Made by a program: the position numbers and the translations under genes
The notes under the pieces: generated by a model
Told to the model about the DNA's origin: nothing
Databases searched by the model: none
The model's input: the letters and a program-made list of their open reading frames with translations, nothing else
Shown here: one piece after another, positions 35,835-47,349 of the stretch
Numbering within the stretch: position 1 is the stretch's first letter
Layout: the number at the start of each line of letters is the position of its first letter
DNA from: Klebsormidium nitens
Lineage: Eukaryota; Streptophyta; Klebsormidiophyceae; Klebsormidiales; Klebsormidiaceae
DNA: 64,000 nt
Reading direction: 5' to 3'
Assembly (NCBI GenBank): GCA_000708835.1
Contig: DF237209.1
Span: forward strand, 1 to 64,000

Positions 35835-36114
35835 CACAAAAAACTACTTCTCTATCGAGTAAAGGCAAAGATCCGTGTGCTGATCCATCAATTGCGCACC
35901 GAAATGCGCATATACACTGTGAAACTCAGCACGGCGGGGCAGAAACTTCTAGATCAGCGTCTTTTGCTTTATCAGCCTGCTCCAAAGAATTGTCAAGTGG
36001 ACAACAGGCTTTCAGCAGAAGACTGGTCGCGCCACCCCAAAGCGTTTCACAAATTACATTCATTAGTGACGTCGGGTGGTGATCAGGAAGAGAAGGGAGT
36101 GAACTGGTAAGGGG

Positions 36115-37026
36115 NNNNNNNNNNNNNNNNNNNNNNNNNNNNNNNNNNNNNNNNNNNNNNNNNNNNNNNNNNNNNNNNNNNNNNNNNNNNNNNNNNNNNN
36201 NNNNNNNNNNNNNNNNNNNNNNNNNNNNNNNNNNNNNNNNNNNNNNNNNNNNNNNNNNNNNNNNNNNNNNNNNNNNNNNNNNNNNNNNNNNNNNNNNNNN
36301 NNNNNNNNNNNNNNNNNNNNNNNNNNNNNNNNNNNNNNNNNNNNNNNNNNNNNNNNNNNNNNNNNNNNNNNNNNNNNNNNNNNNNNNNNNNNNNNNNNNN
36401 NNNNNNNNNNNNNNNNNNNNNNNNNNNNNNNNNNNNNNNNNNNNNNNNNNNNNNNNNNNNNNNNNNNNNNNNNNNNNNNNNNNNNNNNNNNNNNNNNNNN
36501 NNNNNNNNNNNNNNNNNNNNNNNNNNNNNNNNNNNNNNNNNNNNNNNNNNNNNNNNNNNNNNNNNNNNNNNNNNNNNNNNNNNNNNNNNNNNNNNNNNNN
36601 NNNNNNNNNNNNNNNNNNNNNNNNNNNNNNNNNNNNNNNNNNNNNNNNNNNNNNNNNNNNNNNNNNNNNNNNNNNNNNNNNNNNNNNNNNNNNNNNNNNN
36701 NNNNNNNNNNNNNNNNNNNNNNNNNNNNNNNNNNNNNNNNNNNNNNNNNNNNNNNNNNNNNNNNNNNNNNNNNNNNNNNNNNNNNNNNNNNNNNNNNNNN
36801 NNNNNNNNNNNNNNNNNNNNNNNNNNNNNNNNNNNNNNNNNNNNNNNNNNNNNNNNNNNNNNNNNNNNNNNNNNNNNNNNNNNNNNNNNNNNNNNNNNNN
36901 NNNNNNNNNNNNNNNNNNNNNNNNNNNNNNNNNNNNNNNNNNNNNNNNNNNNNNNNNNNNNNNNNNNNNNNNNNNNNNNNNNNNNNNNNNNNNNNNNNNN
37001 NNNNNNNNNNNNNNNNNNNNNNNNNN
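36115..37026. other. Assembly gap
   Basis: A run of 912 N. Open frames reported through it are meaningless. It lies 281 bp upstream of the LETM1 start codon, so the LETM1 promoter may be partly hidden. Confidence 1.
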
Positions 37027-39718
37027 CAGCAAGTCTGGACGGCAAATAAAGTATTGGGCTGAAAAGCGCAGGCGGCAGGGGCTCTGGGAGCTGGGAGAAA
37101 CGTTTGACTGTGCGACGGACCGAGGAAAATCTCCTCGGTGTCAGATCCAACCAAGGCTCTCAGCCTGTTCCACTGCCCTTGAAAACTCGGCCGGTGGATC
37201 TTACCAGTCCCTCCACTAGAAACAATCGAAACCAATGTCGAACCTGGGCAGTTGACAGTGTTAGAAGAAGTGGGCGTTGCAACGAGAATGAGGCACTTAT
37301 TTGAGGTAGAGCACAAGCCAAACCATTTTGAGGCCGTCCGCTTCCAGAACGACCTACGGTGTCGATTGTCTCAAATTGAGCCTGTTGTGAGATGTTCAAG
37401 CGTCCGATACCCGTATCTTCTCATCCAACGGACCAGATTAGTCCCTCTTCCGCCACAAAGTTTGAAGTTTGAACACCCCATTGCACATGCTGTGTTTCTT
37501 CAAACTTCATCGGTCTTCCGTTGTTGTTTCGAAGTTTCGTCCTGGCCCGCTTGTTGGTGATAGGGTGGTGATAGGATGAGGCCCAGACTCACTGAGAGCT
37601 AGCCGGCTGTAGCATGAGACTGGCCTGCTAGAAGCAGCGCAAGCTCTGAACCGCAGAGGATAAAAATCTGAGGGTGGCATGAGCAAAGCCAGTGGCGGAA
37701 AGTTTCGGTGCACGCAATGTGCCTTGGAGGTTCCTTTTGAGCACTTTGGGCGGAGGCCACCGTTTGGCGAAGGAGTGGTGTAAGTTGCGAGCTATCGTTG
37801 CACCTCCTGTGTTGCATGCCAATATGTTCTTGATTGGTTGCTTTCATCCTCTGATTGTGAAGAGGTGAAAGGATTTCTTGGATGCTACTCTTCCGCCAGC
37901 ACCAGTCTAAAAGTGGGCGATGTATGCTGCTTTGTGCAGTTGTCAAGCAAATGCCGCTGATAAATTCAGAATGTTGATTAGAAGCAAGTTGATTCCAAGT
38001 CTTGTTTGAGTCTCGGGCTTTATTCATAAAGTTTGGCAGTAATTGTGCAATGCCTGCTTAGACAAAGCGGCACCTTATTTTGCCCGATACATGCTTGGAA
38101 GTCAGGCGCCATGTCGTCGTTCAAAGCATGATTGGTGTAATTTAGGAAAATTCTTTACGATCAGAAGTCTGGCGCGAATAAGTAGGCACTCCTTTGGCAT
38201 CTTTTCAGTCCCTTCTTTGGGGCTCCTTTGACAATGAGCCCGTCAATTCTCAATCTCACTTTTTAAGGTACGTCCTGATCTACACACGCGGATACTGATT
38301 GTTGAACACACCTTTGTTTGAAGGCTGTGCTTGAGCTTAGAGGTTTGGTGGCCCGGTTTGCCTATGTATCTTGACGTCTCTTCTCAAATACAGTTTCCTT
38401 GAAGATGCATACACTCGACGGGACCCTTTCTCCAGCAAGGCGACGCCTCTTTTCTTAGGAGGGGTCTGCAAAATTTGTTCCAAAACCGTGTGCCGTATGC
38501 AGTCCTGTAGTATCTTCTACTCTTCTCGATTTTGTGTAGAGTGTGCATCTCAAAACATTGAAGCGTTCCCCGCTGAAGTTCAGAAGGATGTCGTCATTCC
38601 GGCTCCATAAGCGACGACCCAGTCTAAAACCGTAGCCCATTCTGGTAGGGCTTGAAGCATTCATGAAAGAGCACACGACCCAATACTTGATGAAACATTT
38701 GTGTTCAGATCGTCAACGCAACAGAGACGTCCAGGAAGAGCAGTTTTGTCGAATGCAAAAGTCGGTCAGCCAGCACGTCCGGTTTGGATCTCTCAACAGC
38801 AATATGTGCCAGCTGAATTGGCTTCATTCATACATTGCTTGCGCATGAGTCAAGGGATAGAATGGACATTGGATTTTATACTTGGGCACAGGCCGCGCTG
38901 GCTTGGCGGCGCCCCTTATCGAGCCATGAGTTGACCATATGATCATCTGAATCTTTCAAGTTTAGCCGCGGCTCTCAGATTGGGTGTGGGCAGGCTCATA
39001 AGTGCCTGTTGGTAGCCAGACGGTATAATGATCAATGTTGGCCACAAGCACCGGTGAAGCTCGTATGCACCCGGTGTTGATCTCGACCAGCTATGTATCG
39101 TGTACGGTAAATGTCACACACGCGGCTGCGTGTTCAAGGCCAAAGTTCCATTTTAGTAGAAAATTGACATCATTGCAGACATATGGCTAGATGCGTCTGT
39201 GCAGCCAGCATAGCTTTGTAGGATCATGCAGTGCCATGCGATCAAAGAGAAAAGAGCTAGGCTCGAAAAGACTCGCACCGTAGATACCTCGTGTATAGCA
39301 CATGATGCAGATGCCCGGGGCCGGCGCAAGCAATACGCGGTTGATGCTTATAATTAAGTTCGAACGCGTCGGACAGGTGCATTTAAGCAGGCTCCATACA
39401 AGCTAGTATACTAGCATGCGTATATCTGATCGATCAAATTCCGGTGTTTGGCATATGGCAACCCGAGGGCCGCCGTCTTGACAAGTAACAGGACGTAGGT
39501 GTACGGTAGGCACCCATGTACGTCACAATTCGATTGACAATTCAAATCAATCGCATTGTTTGGTGCTACAGTAGACTCGTCTATCCTATGCATGCCATCG
39601 GAAGCAGAAATTCAGCTATCATGTACATGCACAGGACGCACAGAGGAGACACAAAAGCGGGGGTTGGCGCTGTGACAAGTATGCCTTTGACGCCGTGATA
39701 TGAAGACCTTGTCAATAG
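37027..39718. other. Region after gap without confident gene
   Basis: The only coding-like patch is 38395-38610 on the plus strand, which follows a plausible acceptor (CAAATACAG). It encodes a Cys-rich stretch (GVCKICSKTVCRMQS, then RFCVECASQ), suggestive of a small zinc-binding module, but no neighbouring exons could be joined. The rest, especially 38935-39690, is AT-rich intergenic sequence. Confidence 0.35.
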
Positions 39719-41982
39719 CTACATGTCATCGTAATCATCATCCACCCCGTCTAGAGTTTGAGCACCCGCAGCAGGCGCCCTTTGGTGCTCCTGTATCGCC
39801 TTTTCGAGAAGCTGATTTTGCAGATCTGACTCAGCCGCACTTCTTGCTGCAGAACCATTCCCCTCTACTTCGTCTCGGGCAGTATCTACAGGCTGTGAGT
39901 TAAGATCAAAAGAGTTTTGCACCTCGACTCGTCGCTCCCCTTCAACCTGGCCGTCCTTCTTCTTTTTTCTGCTCGTTTGTCGTTTGAGCGCACCTGAGCC
40001 GTCTGCTTTGCCTCTACGTGGTAGCTTCTGCAGAAAAACCGCCTGTAGTCAACACCTTTCCAACCCTTGAAGGGTGAACACACATCGTTGGAACGAACAA
40101 GCCTGAATATCTGCACTTGAAGCCTCGAGAACTGCCAGAAACTCTTGGAAGCCTCCAGTGATTGCGACGTACACAGCACTTGCCAACAATCAACGAATGC
40201 TCCCAAGTTACGTCGACTTACACAAGCTTTCCCCTCGTTCGAAGCACCCGCCTCTTCGTCCGCCCCCTCTTCCTCATCTTTCCTGCAACATAAAATCAAA
40301 GCGTTTGATGTTCTGGCCCATGAGGAGTATCAAACACCTCTAGCGGACCACTTTTTTGGTAACATTTCGGGATCTATACCCGTAGGCGCTCAGCATCATG
40401 GTCCACATGAGAAAGTTCAAGGTTCTGACTCAGATAATGAGAGAGAGTTGCCTGCAGATTATCTTTGCCGGTTTTGGTCAAGGGTAATCGAAGTTCAGGA
40501 AGCAGGTCGGCCTGACCAGACTCTTGACCCCAAATAAGACATCACATCTCTTTGCACTCAGTGCATTGCAAATGTCTCTGACAAGACTCTCAAAAGGTCA
40601 GGATAGGGTCTGATGCTGCTGCGTTGCCTGGAAAATCACCTTTTCCGAGGTCGGCCCGGACCCTTCTCCTCCTTCAGCTCATTCCCCAGATCTGGAACTT
40701 GCGCCACTACCTCTCGCAGGAAATCGAAGTCGCTGTTCGCCTCGATGCATGCCTTTCTGCAGGAATGAATAAGAAACCGTGGTAAGAGAAAAGCAGAACC
40801 AATGTCGACAAAATCATCTACAGCTTGGCCAGGTGAATCTCAAAAAAGTTTGTTGGGTTGGGGAGAAAAGAAGGGGCACAAGATTGACACGGAGCAGACG
40901 GTAACTAAACATGAGCCTCAGGGTGTCCTCTCTATCGGTAAAGTGTTGTCAAACCAAAGACTGGCAAATCGTTTGAAAACCTGACTGGCCTGATGACTTT
41001 CTGGAATGAGCTACACCTTACTTGGAGGCATCAAGAAGCTTAAGTCCACAAAGCAGAGAAAGCTTCCTTACAAGTGACTGCCGGTGACGGTCTTCGCGTT
41101 CCGTGCGATGGTGACTTTGTAGGTCTCGTCCACAAGCTTCTGAAGAAATAGCTCAAGGGCCCTGGCTGCAAACCAAGGTCGTGCTCAGTTAGTCAGGCCT
41201 AGGCGCCTTTAAGATTGAGAAAGGGCACCTTGGCAAAGAATTGAACCTTGGGACGGAACTTCTATCATCCTTAGCCGCTTGCTGGGGGGCACTTTTGGCC
41301 AAAATTGGAAAAAGTGTGAGATGCTCCGACCGGGTATACTTTCTGCAAGAACTGTCTGATTGCAGAACAGACACAAGTAAGAGTACCAGTTTATGTCGTT
41401 GAAGACCACCAGCCCACAGTGTAGAGTAATACAAAGGGGGGGCTAGCCTTTTCCAGAAATATGTTGATGTATGGGAACCACCACCATCCACCACCATCAA
41501 GCTATCAACATAAGATACATCCTTAATGAAAAAATCAATACAGTTTCTATCTATCTGTATGGAAGCAATTGCCATTCAACAAAGGCATAGCAGCTATAGG
41601 CAACTCACAAATGAGTACAGGAGACGCCACAGCAACCTTCCCAACTTCATCGTCCGCCTGCATAACCTTCTTTATTCTGCCCTGCACATCGAACCAATGG
41701 AAGCATGATTAGGCGACCCAAAATTCACCCACCAGCCAGGCAATGCTACGCTACACTTTGTCTCCAAAGGTGCACAGAGATATCCAGGAGTAACCCAAAA
41801 GTTACACAAGTTGTCCTTTCAAGCAAAAGTAAAAAGTGGCAAATATCAAGGTGAGCCCTCAGAGAAGAACAGCTGATTCTGGAGTATGTTCCGCAAGCAA
41901 TATTTATCTACCCAAAGATGGGTAAAACTTGTCCTCAATGCCTTACCGTAGGGAAACGGGTCTCCAGAGGCTTTGGCTTCAT
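39719..41982 (-). CDS. DRAP1: NC2alpha (DRAP1) histone-fold transcription corepressor
   Basis: Six minus-strand exons close in phase to 229 residues: 41982-41947, 41681-41609, 41165-41072, 40756-40640, 40282-40222 and 40027-39719. The histone fold occupies about residues 8-87: ETRFPTGRIKKVMQADDEVG, VASPVLISRALELFLQKLVD, TVTGSHLKACIEANSDFDFL. FDFLREVVAQVPDLG is the segment typical of NC2alpha rather than NF-YC. After it come an AT-hook-like GPGRPRKRK, an acidic stretch (DEEEGADEEAG) and a Lys-rich stretch (RKKKKDG). The protein ends DDDYDDM. NC2alpha pairs with NC2beta (Dr1) and represses or redirects TBP at core promoters in the nucleus. The 36-nt first exon encodes MKPKPLETRFPT. Confidence 0.95.
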
Positions 41983-42940
41983 ACTGGGCTAGCAAGAACA
42001 CCTTGCAGCTCAATTGCGGCTACTGATACTTCCTCAGAATAGAAGAATTATTTGTATTACAGACTCGCAAACAAAGAAATGGAACCTCGACTTGGTAACC
42101 TTGTAAAATAGCAAAGGTGGGCCTGGGCGCTCGCTCTACTTTTGGCAGCTGGACTTAAAGTTGGAATTGAGTAATTTGACAGCCCTAGATTTTACCATGG
42201 CACCTACAACTGCTGTAGCCTCTTCAGGCACTAGCTCCCGCAAGCAAGCTGGCCTCCTTCAGGCTTCTGCAGAATGTTCAGAAATGCAGAGAGAAAGCTA
42301 GAAGGCACTGCATGAGCTGCCCTTCTTCTTTGAACTTCAAGCCTGCTTCTTCAAAGTCCTCTAGGCAAAGTCCTCAGCTGGACCTTGCTGAGTGCATTTC
42401 TGTCACACACTAGCCTGCAGTATGACTCGCAGGACTCGCAAGCTTGCAAGGAACCTTAGAGATTCACGGAATTATGGTAAAAGTAGCAGAAGCTTTCAAC
42501 TCGCTTGCGGTGTTATAGAGGCGGTTTCAAGGGTCTCTCCAGCTCTCAAGTTTCAATCAGGCTTCACAAGTCACTCTCACTCACACACTCGTGACTCGGG
42601 AAGAGGGTACCGGTATCCTGGACCTCAGGCTCAGGATAGAGAGCGCGCGTTGTCAGTGTCACAACTGTTGTGAGGCCACCTCGGGAACGACGGAAAGGGT
42701 GCTAGACGAAGGGAAGCGGCCTATTCAGGACTTTGGTGCTAGGATTATAAAGATTTAGGAGCCGATCGATGCTGCCCTTTGATTAAGCTCGCTCTTCAGT
42801 CGCCCGCTGACTGGGAATCTGGCCGATCGGTTTGCGTGACCTTGTAAAGGACGCCCATTGCCTGCGTCTGTACCCTTTCTCAAATCTGATACATCCAAAC
42901 CTCCGGGCGTCTTGCTCTTGGGGCGGCAGGGCAAGAAACC
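41983..42940. promoter_or_regulatory. Divergent promoter region between NC2alpha and OSCP
   Basis: There are 958 bp between the two start codons. Short ORFs (for example 42392-42673 plus) have no family resemblance. The region must carry both 5' UTRs and promoters; no specific element is identified. Confidence 0.5.
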
Positions 42941-45900
42941 ATGTTGCGGTCTTTGTTGTCCAAGGGCTCGGCATTTGGTCTGCTGAAGCAGGCCATCGCC
43001 CAGGCAAGCTCCCCCGTGGAAGCGGTCGCACCAGCATTAGCACTGCAGGTATGTTGCATTAAATGGCTTTTTTTTAGTGTTACATTGTTATTAGTGTGTA
43101 GCTCGGCTGTTGCTCGATGCAGATGCCTAAATGCCCTCGCAGATCACCAGAAATTAGCTGGATTGTGTGGTTGCAGTGCAGGAGCATGCAGATATTTTCT
43201 TCTTGGGATCTGTTTTCAAACTTCCAGGTTCAAACCGTCTATTAGGCCAATTGGTATCCTGTTGCTTGCTTCTAAAATAAATATGTAGCGAGAAAATATT
43301 GCTGCTCTTTTCCTTAGTAGTTGAGCCCTGTTCCAAATGTGCTCTTTTGTATTGCTGAATCGTGGCAGCAAGCTTCCGTACACTGACAAAGACTAAGACT
43401 GCCTTTAATGGATGATGCAATCAATGAGATGTGATTGCATCTTAGGAAGTCCTAATGTAGAACTCTAACGAGCTCGACTGCGTGGTTGTGAATCTTGCAG
43501 AGCATCCGCCCTCTCTCAGCAGCTGCACAAGCCTCAAAGGCTGAAGACATCATTGTGAGCATCCCCATCCCACCTCCCGCTCCTTACATGTCTCAGGACC
43601 GCTCAGGTCTATCAAACAGATGCCAAACTTCTAGGGCGCGACTGTTCACGAGGTTTCAAGCTTACCGCTAAAGCTAATCGGTCTTCAATCTGACGTATAG
43701 GCAAGGGTGCTGCGCAGGTAGTGGTTGGTTGTTCAATTGTCCCGTTCTACCGATCGGACTGACTAATAAAAGGGTCGGATTTTTCAAACACCCTTTCAAA
43801 TGTTCCCTTGCTCTAGAACATATTTGACCAGAGACTGAAATCAAAATGAGGTAGATGGTGCTACTTGGATAGTTCCAAAAGATCAGGGCTTGTTCTGGTT
43901 GACGTCGCAGCCTGTTCTGCATTCAGCACTTCAGTTGCTAGTCTTTGGTATCTGCGAACGCTAAATCAGTCCAAAGAGGTTGGTTTGTGAGCGCCTCTGT
44001 GCAGCTGCGAACAAGTTGCACGCCTAAATGGAAAGGAAAGTGGCCGTTGAAAGCCAGCTCCCCACTTGTGCAACTAGCAAGAACAATCCTTTATCAACCT
44101 CCAGCCCCGCATGCCGTATAGACTCCTGTTCGGTTCCCCCTCCAGTTGACACACATCAGCAGTATGCAGCAACCCCTGATTGGTTCTCTCTCGTTGCAGC
44201 CCCCAAAGAACCTCTTCAGCGTGCACGGCAAGTATGCGTCAGCGCTGTTTGTCGCAGCCGCCAAGGCGAAGAAACTAGACGTGGTTGGGAAGGAGCTCGA
44301 GCAGCTGGAAGAGGTGATCAAGGGCAACGCCGAGTTCCGCGCCTTTCTTAAGGACCCCATCATTTCGCCCGCTGTCAAGCAGAAGGGCCTCGAGGAGTTC
44401 TTCAAGGCGGCCGGCGCCTCTGACATCACCGTCAACTTCTTTGGTGAGACTACAATGGTTGCCTTTTCCTATGTCAGACCTTCTTATGCAACTTGAGTCC
44501 AACGTCTAGGTCCTGGTTGGGACAACTCATGTGCCATTTTTTACCAGGTTATGATGTCGATTCAAAGTTCAACCAGTGGTGCTGATACGCAGTGCTTACA
44601 GTTGGTTTCTCGGTGTTTCGACAACCATCCTCTTGTTCTTCAGAAGATTTTGTCGTCATAGATCGTTATCATTGCTTCGTGTCCAGGGAGAAGACACACG
44701 TCTCTGTAAACAAAAGTCGGAACTGCAAATCGACGACACGGCAAGGACAACGACTCATTGAAGTTGCAGCATTCATTGTCGGGTCCGGCGGAGAGACTTG
44801 TCTTCTGACCTATATTGCAACCTGAGATTCGCAGATTCAAGTTACCACGTCCATGTGCCTTCCTAACAATCAGCAAGGTGCGTGGGCCCTTGCTTTCGCA
44901 TGTTGATCGCCGCATTCTCTCAATATACTTCACGTAAATGTTCGCTTTCACGCTGTGGCCCTTACATGGTTTGCTTTCTTGCAGCGGTCCTGAACGAGAA
45001 CGGTCGGCTCGGGAGGGCCGAGAAGGTGATTGAGGCGTTTGAGGATCTCTACCACGAGTACAAGGGCGAGGTCAAGGCTGTCGTCACCGTTCCTTATGTG
45101 AGTTTTATCGGGATTGAAGAGGGTTGAAAGTTCGGTCCGTAGATCAGAACGCGTCGATGCTGGATTCTGCTTCACCACCATGGGCATCTTGTTTGCGCAT
45201 GCGCCCCTGCTCGATCAGTGCCAGCCCCAGAATCCGTTTGGGATGCACAACCGGAGAAGGTGACGGACATCCCACGAGCAAGTCTTTCACTTAGTCGAGG
45301 TTACATGTCTTGTTTGTATGGATAGTGACTTTGACTGGCAATCACGTTTGTAAGGCCGCTGTTCTTTTAAAGCCCTACACCTCGCTGCCGAGAAGTCCCA
45401 TTTTGACCGTCCGCTTCCGTGGGAGCTTCTTAATACTGGGGCTTGGTGCACTTTTTGCATAGAGCCACCCTTGTCCCAGAGTGGCTTCCCGCCAATCTTG
45501 AGTGGACGTTGAAACCCTCGAGATCCCTTTTTGCAGCCGCTCACCGACGATCAGCGAACAGAGCTCAAGCAGTCGCTCCAGGGCTTCCTTGAACCAGGCC
45601 AGACACTGACGATCAAAGAAAAGGTAACTCCAATCGCTTCCTCTTTTGCCTGAACCGTGTCCTTTGTTCTCTTCTTGGACCCGCTTGTCGACAGTATGCT
45701 CTAAAGACGATATGCAGTCTCGCATCTTGGTCTTTGACCACAGCCGGGGTCGTCCCATGTGCATGGTGGTACCTCGTGTCGGTTGCCAGAGTGATGCTCA
45801 GGAGTAATTCTCACCTAGGGTTGAAAGTAGTACGATACTGATCGATTCAACGGGCTTTTGTCTGACGAACGGTTTTACCGGAGCCTAAGCTCTTCCGCCT

Positions 45901-46030
45901 TATCCTGCAGATCAAGCGCAGCATCATGGGCGGTCTTACTGTTGACATTGGCGAGAAGTACATTGACTTGTCAATTGCTACGAGGATCAAGAAGATTGAA
46001 GCAATGCTGAAGGATGCAACATTAGAGTGA
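42941..46030 (+). CDS. OSCP: Mitochondrial ATP synthase OSCP (subunit O/delta)
   Basis: Six plus-strand exons close to 241 residues: 42941-43048, 43501-43554, 44200-44443, 44985-45097, 45537-45623 and 45911-46030. The N-terminus is a mitochondrial presequence (MLRSLLSKGSAFGLLKQA). The F1-binding helical domain starts with LFSVHGKYASALFVAA and includes ELEQLEEVIKGNAEFRAFLK. The middle has NENGRLGRAEKVIEAFEDLY. The C-terminal beta domain contains IKRSIMGGLTVDIGEKYIDL and SIATRIKKIEAML, the signature region of the delta/OSCP family. OSCP joins the F1 head to the peripheral stalk in the inner membrane. Length and motif order match the mitochondrial, not the plastid, protein. Confidence 0.97.
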
Positions 46031-47349
46031 AGGCAACCAAGCAAAGGGTGGATCGAAGTTGAAACTTAAAACCGACCGCTCACAGTCGCTGGTTTCAATA
46101 AACAGAAGGTAAAGAAGTGTGTACTACTGCGATTGGGAGTGCAGAAGATCATGCGAAGGCATCAAGGGAGCGTGGTGATCATGCGATGTATGCATGTGGC
46201 CGGCTGTACTCCCACTAACTGATATAGCGAATTGCATTGCACTACAGAAGTCGCTGTATGTAAACAATTGCATGATATTTTGCATGCAATGATGCAAGAC
46301 AGGGCTGGCACGTTACAAACCGTATATCTGCAGATGCCTAGAAAGTTTGACGTACGTTGGCGGCCGTTGCTAGTCCGCAAACGAATTATGTTGATCGACT
46401 TGCATCCTGTGATCTACAACGTCCGATCCGGTCATCGTATATATTGACAAATGGCGGCCATGCTGGCACGCGACGGAGCCCAATAGTAATGTGCGCAACT
46501 GGACACTGGCTGGCCAGGCCGGGGCCGTGCATGTGGCTGCCACATGCTTAAGTACCGTCGTCGGAGCAGCTAGTCTACATATAGGGCTGCTAGCAGTACC
46601 AAATTACATATGTCACTGATATACACTACTATAGCACATTTCTTCTTCATTTGCTAGGCGGCGCGCGCCAGCTTCCACACCACACTGACAGTGGCCTGGC
46701 ACGTGCATTAGTGCATGCCGCCTCCCCGCCGGTCGAGGCCGCCCAAAGTACCATCAAATATATATGGAAGTACATACATGGCCTAGGTCCACTGAGCCGG
46801 AGCCGGCCGTCCTCTTTGGAGCTTGCCAGACGTACATGTCATTTCGAGTATTCCTTGCAGCCGCTCAGGCCACATTCGACGACTGCGGTACTAAGCATAT
46901 ACGGTACTCAGCATATTCTCAGCTTATCATTCAATACAGTGCCGTTGCATTAAATACGCAAATTACTCTTATGAAGTGCACGCGATCTGCCGTGTGCCAA
47001 GAGGTGCCAGGCGCCGCGGCTGTCTAGATAAAGGAGCTGGAGGTCGGTGTAGAATCGACCAAACAGGTGCAGTACGCTACGTTCAGGACGGTGGCATGTT
47101 GGACAAGCACCATGCCAGGCAGACTTTCAAATGGCGCAGCCACTCAACAACCCATATGAGGTTAGCTTTCAGCCCGGGGCAGTTGAACGAAATACAATAA
47201 CTGTCGCTGGCTGATTCATCATAGGGACAGGGCAGCTCCCTGCCATGCTATTGGCATAGTATCCGTATGCTGCCAGAAGGCGCTTGATCGCCTGGCAGCA
47301 TTCGAGACTGTCGGACTTCCCCAGTATTTTGGGTTCAAATATGTACACT
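46031..47349. other. Intergenic between convergent OSCP and RLP24
   Basis: It contains the 3' UTRs of both genes and ATGCAT-rich sequence. Short ORFs (46232-46447, 46651-46953) show no recognisable domain. Confidence 0.55.

Noticed and set aside
35926-37316. Three long minus-strand ORFs of 355-417 codons
   Set aside because: They run through the 912-base N gap and are artefacts of translating unknown bases.
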